Assembly (NCBI GenBank): GCA_964479375.1 | Contig: CAYZKD010000012.1 | Location: forward strand, 1 to 21,655 | DNA length: 21,655 nucleotides | Direction of reading: 5' to 3' | Source of the DNA: CAYXTC01 sp964479375 | GTDB lineage: Bacteria; Patescibacteriota; Minisyncoccia; Minisyncoccales; GWA2-38-27 | Shown here: piece by piece, positions 1 to 6,203 of the stretch | Numbering within the stretch: position 1 is the stretch's first letter | Layout of the letters: every line of letters begins with the position of its first letter | Position numbers and translations under genes: made by a program | Notes under the pieces: generated by a model | Told to the model about the DNA's origin: nothing | Databases searched by the model: none | What the model saw: only the letters and a program-made list of their open reading frames with translations

Positions 1-27
1 CAGAAAACAAAAGAAAAGGAATACATC

Positions 28-120
28 AGCTAACACGGCATATCTGGTTACGGCTCTTGCAGAGCCTCCACCCATATTGCTCCCTTCGGTCGCAACATCA
101 GATATACGCGAACGTTATAT
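28..120. repeat. attC-like imperfect inverted repeat
   Basis: The outer arms pair in two blocks: TAAC (31-34) with GTTA (114-117), and ATATCTG (40-46) with CAGATAT (99-105), separated by unpaired spacers. Inside are two smaller hairpins, GGCTCT/AGAGCC (52-57 and 61-66) and TTGC/GCAA (77-80 and 92-95). Paired AAC/GTT ends, unpaired spacers and about 93 nt in length resemble an integron attC recombination site, and the next gene is a typical cassette cargo (GNAT). However, the outer boxes AGCTAAC and GTTATAT each deviate by one position from the usual RYYYAAC/GTTRRRY, and no integrase or second site is visible. It could also be a different folded intergenic repeat. Confidence 0.4.
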
Positions 121-177
121 TTAATTTAGTTCAGAATTCTTTAGTGCAAAGATTCATGTTTATAACTCATTTCAGAT

Positions 178-651
178 ATGAAATTCAGGAAATTTAAAAA
201 AGAGGATATCAGACAAGTGGCCGAGATAAAGAACTCTGTTTTTAGAAAATTTAATAATTCAGAGTATTTTGAGAAAGAAGCTATTGATTGGTATCTGGGT
301 CTTACCAACCCTAAAATGTCTGATGAGGAATTGTTAAAAGCATTTCGTACATCGGATAAAAGTATTTTTTATGTAGCAGAAGAAAATGATAAGATTGTCG
401 GATATATAAAAGGAAGTGCAGACAGGATCGCAAACTTATTCGTAAAAGGAGAAACGCACAAAAGGGGAGTTGGTAAAAAATTAGTTGAATTACTAGAAAA
501 GGAAGCTAAAAAACAGAATTCTAAAGAGATCAAAATCAAATCTTCAATTTATGCAGTTCCCTTTTATCAGAAAATGGGTTACAAAAAAACTACTGGAGTG
601 AGAAATTTCCACGGATTAAAGATACAACCGATGAAAAAAACTCTAAATTAA
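178..651 (+). CDS. GNAT-family N-acetyltransferase
   Basis: A 157-residue soluble protein with the GNAT layout: N-terminal strand and helix (MKFRKFKKEDIRQVAEIKN), a central strand in IFYVAEENDKIVGYIKG, the acetyl-CoA pyrophosphate loop in THKRGVGKKLVELL (about residues 93-106, R/K-x-x-G-x-G/K pattern), and the C-terminal AVPFYQKMGYKK segment typical of motif B. The family transfers an acetyl group from acetyl-CoA to an amine; the substrate here (small molecule, peptide or antibiotic) cannot be read from the sequence. The length is normal for a single-domain member. The ATG at 178 has no clear Shine-Dalgarno. It is A+T-rich and lysine-rich compared with the pilus genes, stands alone, and follows an attC-like repeat, so horizontal acquisition is plausible but unproven. 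Confidence 0.85.
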   Translation: MKFRKFKKEDIRQVAEIKNSVFRKFNNSEYFEKEAIDWYLGLTNPKMSDEELLKAFRTSDKSIFYVAEENDKIVGYIKGSADRIANLFVKGETHKRGVGKKLVELLEKEAKKQNSKEIKIKSSIYAVPFYQKMGYKKTTGVRNFHGLKIQPMKKTLN

Positions 652-828
652 TCTTGATCCGCGCCAAGTTGTACTCTTGTGTTCAAGGAGCATTCGTTGG
701 GAGCCCAGCCTCCCACATTTTTTTTGGATACTATCATATGAACCAGCGCATTTTATTGGCAAAAAGCGGGAAAGAGGGTAAAATAAGAACAGAGCCTGCT
801 CTTTCAAACCCTATTTGGAGGAAAAACA
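652..828. other. intergenic stretch with a GGGAG/CTCCC hairpin
   Basis: There is no convincing gene here. A short open frame over this stretch (654-839) has no ribosome-binding site and no recognisable protein features. A hairpin at 698-715 (TGGGAG / CTCCCA, loop CCCAGC) lies about 45 nt after the acetyltransferase and is followed by a T-run at 718-725, so it can serve as its terminator. Its stem sequence resembles the stronger hairpin at 1194-1216. Confidence 0.45.
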
Positions 829-1080
829 ATGAATTCTAATGGTCTTTTAAACGGCATTCGTGGCGGAGACAGAAAGAGGGCTAATGGCGATATTAATAAT
901 CTGCTTAAGGAATTTCCCGAGAAGTCAATACTCCAGATTCTTCCCTTGCTGGTAAAGTCTTGTAACTGGAATGCAGTCAGGGTGGCTGTGGCCAGAATCG
1001 AACGCAACCAAGCAGACAAGTTGCGGTCGGAAGATTGCTGCTATCTGCGGGAAGTAAAGGAACTGCTTTCTAATAACTAA
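829..1080 (+). CDS. hypothetical 83-residue protein
   Basis: I do not recognise the family. The start is well supported: a GGAGG Shine-Dalgarno (about 816-820) sits 8 nt before the ATG. The stop is followed at once by a strong intrinsic terminator, so this looks like a genuine short monocistronic gene. The product is small, soluble, mostly helical and basic in its first third (GIRGGDRKRANGD). It continues with a leucine-rich helix (SILQILPLLVKSCNWNAVRVAVARIE), which could be a helical repeat or a small protein- or nucleic-acid-binding fold. There is no signal peptide or membrane segment. The minus-strand frame covering the same bases (804-1019) lacks a ribosome-binding site and is rejected. 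Confidence 0.7.
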   Translation: MNSNGLLNGIRGGDRKRANGDINNLLKEFPEKSILQILPLLVKSCNWNAVRVAVARIERNQADKLRSEDCCYLREVKELLSNN

Positions 1081-1081
1081 C

Positions 1082-1111
1082 AACCTGCTCTTTGAGCAGG
1101 TTTCTTTTTAT
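1082..1111 (+). terminator. intrinsic terminator of the 83-aa gene
   Basis: AACCTGCTC (1082-1090), loop TTT, GAGCAGGTT (1094-1102): a perfect 9-bp stem running directly into a T-rich tail (1101-1110). It begins 1 nt after the stop codon. Confidence 0.9.
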
Positions 1112-1193
1112 GTTCAAGGGCATAATTGACAGTTAATTAATTGTCTGCTTCTTTAAATACTCTTGCCACTTTTCAGTAAAATGTGAAAGGAAA

Positions 1194-1254
1194 TGTGGGA
1201 GGACGGGCCTCCCACAATTTCTGCGGAGGTCTGCAGAGGACGGGCCTCTGCAGA
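1194..1254. repeat. twin strong hairpins with identical ACGGG loops
   Basis: Hairpin 1 is TGTGGGAGG / CCTCCCACA (1194-1202 and 1208-1216, 9 bp). Hairpin 2 is TCTGCAGAGG / CCTCTGCAGA (1230-1239 and 1245-1254, 10 bp). Both enclose the five-base loop ACGGG and share the loop-closing GAGG/CCTC or GGAGG/CCTCC base, but their lower stems differ. They lie in the 344-nt gap between the 83-aa gene and pilM. No open frame covers them and no T-run follows, so they are unlikely to be simple terminators. They could be a small structured RNA, paired protein-binding hairpins in a leader, or an intergenic repeat family. Confidence 0.6.
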
Positions 1255-1333
1255 TTAAATTATTAACTGATTCATTTTGCAACATGATTTAATGCTTCAT
1301 ACTGTAAAGCGTACCATGGGAAAGCGCTTTAAA

Positions 1334-1362
1334 TTGTTTTTATCTTTTGATTGCGGTATAAT
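1334..1362 (+). promoter_or_regulatory. candidate promoter upstream of pilM (distal)
   Basis: TTGTTT (1334-1339) and TATAAT (1357-1362) are separated by 17 bp, a good housekeeping-sigma arrangement. Transcription would begin near 1369 and give a leader of about 55 nt before pilM. The leader contains AGGAGGGG (1369-1376), but this is too far from the ATG to act as a ribosome-binding site for it. Confidence 0.6.
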
Positions 1363-1407
1363 TAAAAAAGGAGGGGATTTTTCCACATAGTTGGTTTTAG
1401 ATAAAAA

Positions 1408-1416
1408 TGTTATAAT
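1408..1416 (+). promoter_or_regulatory. extended -10 promoter giving a leaderless pilM mRNA
   Basis: TGtTATAAT is a perfect extended -10 element. Only 8 nt separate it from the pilM ATG at 1425, so the expected start of transcription (1423-1425) coincides with the start codon. No Shine-Dalgarno precedes the ATG. A -35 is not obvious. A leaderless transcript is an inference from this spacing. Confidence 0.6.
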
Positions 1417-1424
1417 TTCTTGTA

Positions 1425-2507
1425 ATGTTCGGCAGTCTTTTCAGGTTTGGCTCCAAAAGCCACGTGGGTATTGATGTCGGAACCTCCTCCACCAGAGTGG
1501 TTGAAATTAAAAAGGCAGGGGGGGACTTTGAATTACAGAATTATGGGGAACTAAGGATTTCCAAGACAAACGGCAAGTCATACCGCCTTTACAGAAAGGA
1601 CAATCTCTTGCTTTCTGCAAAAGCAGTGGCCGATGCTATTTGGGCAGTAAAAAAGGAAACAGAGATTAAAACAAAAGAATGCTCTTTTTCGATTCCCGAT
1701 TTTTCCACTTTTTTTACCACCCTGGATCTTCCCATTATGGATAAGGAAGAATTGCCGGAAGCGATTCGCTACGAAGTCAGGCCATATATTCCCCTTCCCT
1801 TGTCTGAGATAAAGGTAGAGTGGCTGGTGGTTGAAGGAACGATCTCCAAAACGCCGCTCAAACTGCTGGTTGTCGCTATTCCTAACGACACCATAGATCA
1901 GTACCAAGAAATAGCGAAAAGGGCTGATCTGGATATCAAGGCCCTGGAGCCTGAGATATTTTCCTTGGTTAGATCAACGGTTAAAAAGGAAGACGGAGTT
2001 GTGGCCCTGGTGGATCTTGGGGCCAGGAGCACAACCTGCAGCATTGTTGAGAACGGAATCGTAAAACTGAGTCATAGCTTTAACCGGGGCGGCAATCAAC
2101 TAACAGACACCTTGGCCAGTTCTCTCAATATTAACCACAATGAAGCAAAGGAGATTAAAGAGAAATACGGCATTTCGCCGGGAGAGGTTCAGGTGAACGG
2201 CAAAGACATTGACGTGCAAAAAATACTTATGCCTCTGGTGGATTTCATTTTGGGAGAAGTTAAGAAGGTCTTGAGGAATTTTTATCAGGAAGAAGGCAAA
2301 AAAATGAAAAAAATAATCTTGGCCGGAGGGGTTTCTTTAATGCCTGGCTTGAAGAATTACTTTTTCAGCGAGTCCAAGACAGAAATCCAGATCGCAGATC
2401 CTTTTGCAAGCCTTAAGTTCGACCCTAAACTCAAAAAAGCTTTAAAAAAAGAAGGGCCTTCCTATGCGATTGCTGTAGGGCTAGCCCTTAAAGGTCTTAA
2501 AAAATAA
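1425..2507 (+). CDS. pilM: type IV pilus assembly protein PilM (actin-like ATPase)
   Basis: A 360-residue cytoplasmic actin-fold protein of the pilus inner-membrane platform. Visible motifs are the phosphate-1 loop HVGIDVGTSSTRVVEI (residues 13-28), phosphate-2 VALVDLGARSTTCSIV (about 193-208), and the adenosine loop IILAGGVSLMPGLKNYF (about 299-315). In known systems PilM binds ATP and the cytoplasmic N-terminus of PilN, linking the platform to the motor ATPases. The length matches the family. It is the first gene of the pilus operon and is followed 14 nt later by the PilN-like gene. It appears to be expressed from the extended -10 at 1408 (leaderless) and possibly from the promoter at 1334. 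Confidence 0.93.
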   Translation: MFGSLFRFGSKSHVGIDVGTSSTRVVEIKKAGGDFELQNYGELRISKTNGKSYRLYRKDNLLLSAKAVADAIWAVKKETEIKTKECSFSIPDFSTFFTTLDLPIMDKEELPEAIRYEVRPYIPLPLSEIKVEWLVVEGTISKTPLKLLVVAIPNDTIDQYQEIAKRADLDIKALEPEIFSLVRSTVKKEDGVVALVDLGARSTTCSIVENGIVKLSHSFNRGGNQLTDTLASSLNINHNEAKEIKEKYGISPGEVQVNGKDIDVQKILMPLVDFILGEVKKVLRNFYQEEGKKMKKIILAGGVSLMPGLKNYFFSESKTEIQIADPFASLKFDPKLKKALKKEGPSYAIAVGLALKGLKK

Positions 2508-2521
2508 ATGGCTTTATAACA

Positions 2522-3055
2522 ATGGCAATAGAGATTATACCTAAGCCAAAAGTTAAGATTCCTTTGTGGGTAACCATGCTTTTAATTATAGATATAATGA
2601 TGCTTTTGGCTCTTGGGGGGACTTATTTTTACTTTTATTATTCCTCCAATCAGAAAGAGTCTCAGATTGAGGAAGTCGAGAAAAAACTAGTCAAGACCGC
2701 AAAAGAGGAGATTTTGGAGGCTAAACTGGTCAGAGTCTCCCAAGCAACCTCCGACTTTAGCAGACTTCTGGGAGGGCATGATAAAACAGTCCAATTATTC
2801 TCTTTCTTGGAAGGGGTTTCCCACCCCCGGGTTTGGTTTACAGAACTTGAGTTCCAGTCAGAAGGAAACCACATTTCTTTGCAAGGGAAAGCAAGCAGCT
2901 TTTCGGTGGTGGGGGAGCAGGTAGAAGTTTTAAGAAACAATAATCTGATAAAGGAGATAAAAATAGACAAACTTTCAATGGGCGAAGAGGATGAAGGGAA
3001 AGCAGAGGTTGCTTTTGCTCTTCATCTTACTTTTAAGCCCGAAGTTTTAGAATAA
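2522..3055 (+). CDS. pilN: PilN-like pilus platform protein
   Basis: A 177-residue bitopic membrane protein. A short cytoplasmic N-terminus (MAIEIIPKPKVKIPLW) is followed by one transmembrane helix (about 17-40, rich in L/I/M and aromatic residues), a charged coiled-coil-like stretch (45-75, QIEEVEKKLVKTAKEEILEA) and a mixed alpha/beta C-terminal domain (about 80-177). Order after pilM and before pilO, together with this topology, identifies it as PilN; sequence similarity alone would be weak. The IEIIPKP N-terminus probably corresponds to the canonical INLLP-type segment that docks on PilM. Its stop overlaps the next start by one base (TAATG), implying translational coupling. No Shine-Dalgarno is evident. 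Confidence 0.75.
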   Translation: MAIEIIPKPKVKIPLWVTMLLIIDIMMLLALGGTYFYFYYSSNQKESQIEEVEKKLVKTAKEEILEAKLVRVSQATSDFSRLLGGHDKTVQLFSFLEGVSHPRVWFTELEFQSEGNHISLQGKASSFSVVGEQVEVLRNNNLIKEIKIDKLSMGEEDEGKAEVAFALHLTFKPEVLE

Positions 3056-3639
3056 TGGCTCGTATTTTACCAATTGTAAGCATTGTGCTCATAGTAGCTC
3101 TTATGGTTTCGGGGATCTTTCTGTGGTGGCCTCAACTTCAGGAATTCCTTTCTTTAAAGGAAGAGTTGGAAGCAAAAAGAAGCCAGCTGGAAGAAAAGAA
3201 AGTATATTTTTCCCAACTGGAAGAGTATGACAAAAAGCTAGAAGATTATAGCGAAGAATTGGAAAAAATAAACTATGCTCTGCCCGGCAGGATCTCTTCT
3301 CCTGCTATTTTCAGTTTTTTCCTGCAGATTTGTTCTGTTAACGGCTTGGTGCTAGAGAACATATCTGCTCGGGGTTCTGTGGCCGGCAACAAAGAAGTCG
3401 GATCCCTGGAAGAGTTTAGATTTTCCGCTACAGTGAGTGGCTCTTACGAGAAGTTTAAGGATTTTCTCGTCCTTCTTTACGAGAACAGCAGGATTATTGA
3501 CGTTGAAAACGTTTCCTTTAAGTCTCCCAGAGAGGGCAGTGTTTTTGAAATAGATTTAAGTCTAAAGACACATTATCTTCCAGGGGAAAGCACTTCAGAG
3601 GAGCCGTTTCCGGGAGCAGGCTTTGGTCCTGGAAGGTAA
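3055..3639 (+). CDS. pilO: PilO-like pilus platform protein
   Basis: A 194-residue bitopic protein: one transmembrane helix (about 5-25, ILPIVSIVLIVALMVSGIFLWW), a strongly charged coiled coil (30-70, LKEELEAKRSQLEEKKVYFSQLEEY) and a ferredoxin-like periplasmic/extracellular domain (about 85-180; SSPAIFSFFLQICSVNGLVLENIS is characteristic of PilO). The family pairs with PilN to form the platform that connects PilM and the motors to the pilus base. It is translationally coupled to pilN by TAATG and followed 9 nt later by a small membrane protein gene. The C-terminus ends in a short Gly/Pro-rich tail. Confidence 0.82.
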   Translation: MARILPIVSIVLIVALMVSGIFLWWPQLQEFLSLKEELEAKRSQLEEKKVYFSQLEEYDKKLEDYSEELEKINYALPGRISSPAIFSFFLQICSVNGLVLENISARGSVAGNKEVGSLEEFRFSATVSGSYEKFKDFLVLLYENSRIIDVENVSFKSPREGSVFEIDLSLKTHYLPGESTSEEPFPGAGFGPGR

Positions 3640-3648
3640 AAAAATATT

Positions 3649-3972
3649 ATGGCTTTTAAATTTACCCAAAAGTATAAGAAGCAAAAATATCTGCTTGGGG
3701 CCCTCTTTCTTGTTATAATCATAACGGGTTTGGTTTGGTGGAGGGGATTCTATTCTTCTTCGGGAGAGACCAGAGAGTTTTCCTCCAGCTATCCCGGCAA
3801 GGAAATAAGCATTAATTTCGGGGTTTTGGAAAATGAGATTTTTGACGAAATGAAGCTCTTTCCGAAAATTTCCATGCCCGAAGAGGTGGGCAAAGAAAAC
3901 CCCTTTTTCCAGACCCCTCCTGTCGCGGAACAGCCGCTTGTCGAAGAAGAAGAGGAGGAGGAAGAAGAGTAG
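3649..3972 (+). CDS. small single-pass membrane protein with poly-Glu tail (PilP position)
   Basis: A 107-residue protein of no family I recognise. A basic N-terminus (MAFKFTQKYKKQKY) precedes one transmembrane helix (about 15-31, LLGALFLVIIITGLVWW). An external region of about 65 residues ends in PPVAEQPLVEEEE..., an uninterrupted run of nine glutamates at the C-terminus. It occupies the slot of the lipoprotein PilP in classical pilMNOPQ operons, but there is no lipobox and no PilP-like beta domain. It is best called an operon-specific accessory subunit. GGAAGGT, just upstream in the end of pilO, could serve as a distant ribosome-binding site. Confidence 0.7.
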   Translation: MAFKFTQKYKKQKYLLGALFLVIIITGLVWWRGFYSSSGETREFSSSYPGKEISINFGVLENEIFDEMKLFPKISMPEEVGKENPFFQTPPVAEQPLVEEEEEEEEE

Positions 3973-3997
3973 GGATTTGATTTTGATTTTTTAACTT

Positions 3998-5719
3998 ATG
4001 TTTCTCATTCAAGAGTTAATCAAAAGAGGTGTTTTGGAAAAGCAGAAAGGAGCCGCCTTAGAATACGAGGCAAAAAACATCGGAGTTACGGAAGAAGAGC
4101 TTCTTTTGGATAAGGAGATAGTTTCTGAGGACTTCCTTTTTGAGCTGAAGAGCAACCTGCTCGACATTCCTTTGAAAACGATTTCTCCAGACAACGTTTC
4201 TTTAAAAATATTGGAGACCATCCCGGAGGAATCGGCCAAGTACTATAAAATGATACCCCTTAGCAAAGAGGGGGATCACCTAGAGGTTGGCCTGGTTTAT
4301 CCGGAGAATGTTAAGGCCAGAGAGGCCCTGGAGTTTTTGACGAAGCAGGCTAATTTTACCTATGACACTTTTTTGATTACTCCTTCTAATTTTGACGCTC
4401 TTTTAAAAAAATATCGCAACTTAAGAAGGGAGGTGAGCCGGGCCTTGGAAGAACTGGAAACAGAAATGAAAGAAGAGAAAAAGAGAAGCAGGATGAGAAG
4501 AACCGAGGTAGAAAGAGTGGTGGAGGAGGCTCCCATTTCCAAGGTCGTCGCCGTTATTTTGAGACACGCGGTAGACGGAAGGGCTTCAGACATTCACATA
4601 GAGCCCGGAAGAGATAATGTGAGAGTAAGATTTCGTCTGGATGGGGTTCTCCATCCCAGCATTTTTTTACCCAAAAGAGTAATGTCTGCTATAGTGGCCA
4701 GGATCAAGATCTTAGCCAACTTAAAGATTGACGAAACCAGAGTTCCCCAAGACGGAAGATTCAGCACAAGCATAGACAACAGACAGGTGGACTTCCGTGT
4801 TTCCACCCTCCCTGTTACTTTAGGAGAAAAGGTGGCTATTAGGATATTAGATCCCGGCCAGAGAAAAATAGAGTTCAAAGAACTGGGGCTTAGCGGAAGA
4901 AATCTAAAAGCAGTCCAAAGGGCCATGAAGAAGCCGTACGGAATGGTATTGGCCACAGGTCCCACCGGGTCGGGGAAAACAACTACTCTTTACGCCATAT
5001 TAAATCTTTTGAACAAGGAGGAGGTTAACGTTTCCACTCTAGAAGATCCGGTAGAATACTACATGGAGGGGGTGAACCAGTCTCAGGTAAGGCCTGAGAT
5101 TAATTATACTTTTGCTACCGGCTTAAGAAGCATGGTAAGGCAGGATCCTGACATCTTAATGGTGGGTGAAATTAGGGACGAAGAAACAGCCTCCTTGGCC
5201 ATTCATGCAGCCCTGACAGGGCATATTCTTTTGTCAACCCTGCATACCTCTAATACTTTAGGCGTTATTCCCCGCCTGATAGACATGGGCGTAAGATCTT
5301 TTCTTCTTCCTCCCACCTTAAGCATAGCCCTTGCCCAGAGGCTGGTAAGAAAACTTTGTCCTGACTGCAAGAAAAAAGTAAAAGCCGTAGGCAAGAAAAA
5401 GAAACTTATAACAGAAGAAGCGGGTAAGATGCCAGAGTCTGTCCGGAAAGAACTGGACATTTCCGAAGATATTTATGTTTATGAGGCGGTTGGTTGCAAA
5501 AAGTGCAACAAAACAGGCTATACAGACAGAATAGGCCTTTTTGAAATCTTAGAAATGACAGAGCAGTTAGCCCAGGCTATAAACAAGGGGGCCACGGAAG
5601 CCAAAATTAGGGAGGAGGCCAGCAGGCAGGGCATGATAACCATGATGCAAGACGGCGTACTCAAGGTTCTTAATGGAGAAACCTCTGCCGAGGAAGTAAT
5701 AAGGGTAGCAGAGCAATAA
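3998..5719 (+). CDS. pilB: type IV pilus extension ATPase PilB (GspE family)
   Basis: A 573-residue hexameric motor ATPase that powers pilin polymerisation. An N-terminal MshEN/GspE-N-like region (about 1-140) is followed by a charged linker and the catalytic core. Visible motifs are Walker A GPTGSGKT (321-328), Asp box around DPVEYYMEGVNQSQV, Walker B DPDILMVGEIRDEE (about 383-396) and His box TGHILLSTLHTS. A tetracysteine zinc site, CPDC (454-457) and CKKC (500-503), is typical of PilB/GspE and absent from PilT. The length is normal. It follows the poly-Glu gene by 25 nt without a clear Shine-Dalgarno; upstream methionines are not available in frame. A 109-nt structured gap separates it from the response regulator. 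Confidence 0.95.
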   Translation: MFLIQELIKRGVLEKQKGAALEYEAKNIGVTEEELLLDKEIVSEDFLFELKSNLLDIPLKTISPDNVSLKILETIPEESAKYYKMIPLSKEGDHLEVGLVYPENVKAREALEFLTKQANFTYDTFLITPSNFDALLKKYRNLRREVSRALEELETEMKEEKKRSRMRRTEVERVVEEAPISKVVAVILRHAVDGRASDIHIEPGRDNVRVRFRLDGVLHPSIFLPKRVMSAIVARIKILANLKIDETRVPQDGRFSTSIDNRQVDFRVSTLPVTLGEKVAIRILDPGQRKIEFKELGLSGRNLKAVQRAMKKPYGMVLATGPTGSGKTTTLYAILNLLNKEEVNVSTLEDPVEYYMEGVNQSQVRPEINYTFATGLRSMVRQDPDILMVGEIRDEETASLAIHAALTGHILLSTLHTSNTLGVIPRLIDMGVRSFLLPPTLSIALAQRLVRKLCPDCKKKVKAVGKKKKLITEEAGKMPESVRKELDISEDIYVYEAVGCKKCNKTGYTDRIGLFEILEMTEQLAQAINKGATEAKIREEASRQGMITMMQDGVLKVLNGETSAEEVIRVAEQ

Positions 5720-5728
5720 TATGAAGAA

Positions 5729-5831
5729 GGCAATTGCCCCGATTCCCAGATCAAGAAACCTCTCGGTTTCTTACGTCGCTTTCGCTCCTATTTTCCAACA
5801 CAGGGTAATTGCCATAATTTAAGAAATTATG
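5729..5831 (+). promoter_or_regulatory. structured gap and extended -10 before the response regulator
   Basis: GGCAATTGCCC (5729-5739) can pair with GGGTAATTGCC (5803-5813), 11 bp with one G-U. This encloses a second perfect hairpin, AAGAAACC/GGTTTCTT (5753-5760 and 5765-5772, loop TCTC). Immediately after, TGcCATAAT (5810-5818) is an extended -10 element ending 10 nt before the regulator's ATG (5829). CATAATTT-aag-AAATTATG (5813-5831) forms a stem that includes that start codon. The stretch may therefore hold an internal promoter plus an RNA fold controlling the receiver gene. No T-run follows either stem, so termination is unlikely. Confidence 0.5.
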
Positions 5832-6200
5832 AAAGTTTTATTAGTAGAAGACGATCCATTTTTAATTGACATATATTCCACGAAGTTTAAAGAAGAGGGC
5901 TTTAATGTTGGGGTGGTCAAAAACGGAAACGAGTTGTTTGAATGGTTGAAAAAAGAGAAGAAGCCGAATGTTTTGCTTTTAGATATTGTTCTGCCTGAGA
6001 TGGATGGCTGGGAAATATTAAGAAAGATAAATAATGAAAATCTGGCGGATGGGATGAAGATTGTGATTCTTTCTAATCTCGGGCAGAGAGAGGAGGTGGA
6101 AAAGGGCAGAAATTTAGGCGCTGTCAAATATCTAATAAAGTCACACTATACTCCAAGCGACGTAGTCGAAGAGATTAAAAAAATAATAAACAGCGGATAG
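5829..6200 (+). CDS. stand-alone response regulator receiver protein (CheY-like)
   Basis: A 123-residue single receiver domain with no output domain. Conserved acidic pocket E7-D8-D9 (LLVEDDP), phosphoacceptor D52 (LLLDIVLPEMDGWEIL), switch S82 (IVILSN) and K104 (VKYLIKSHYTP). All catalytic residues of a functional receiver are present. Placed between pilB and pilT (3 nt before pilT), it probably modulates pilus extension or retraction, or twitching direction, as CheY-like proteins do in other pilus systems; that role is inferred. No histidine kinase is encoded in the window, so the phosphodonor is unknown. It is likely transcribed both with the operon and from the extended -10 just upstream. 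Confidence 0.93.
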   Translation: MKVLLVEDDPFLIDIYSTKFKEEGFNVGVVKNGNELFEWLKKEKKPNVLLLDIVLPEMDGWEILRKINNENLADGMKIVILSNLGQREEVEKGRNLGAVKYLIKSHYTPSDVVEEIKKIINSG

Positions 6201-6203
6201 TTT

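Noticed and set aside
654..839. 61-codon plus-strand frame after the acetyltransferase
   Set aside because: No ribosome-binding site, crosses a hairpin and T-run, and overlaps the supported start of the 83-aa gene.
804..1019. Minus-strand frame opposite the 83-aa gene
   Set aside because: No start signal, and the plus strand has a clear Shine-Dalgarno and terminator.
1126..1158. TTGACA at 1126-1131 as a -35 within the near-palindrome GACAGTTAATTAATTGTC
   Set aside because: No -10 at suitable spacing (the nearest, TTAAAT, is 21 bp away); it may be an operator-like palindrome but support is thin.
5721..5822. A 33-codon open frame exactly filling the gap between pilB and the response regulator
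   Set aside because: It coincides with strong inverted repeats, has no ribosome-binding site and shows no recognisable peptide features; the RNA/DNA structure explains the sequence better.
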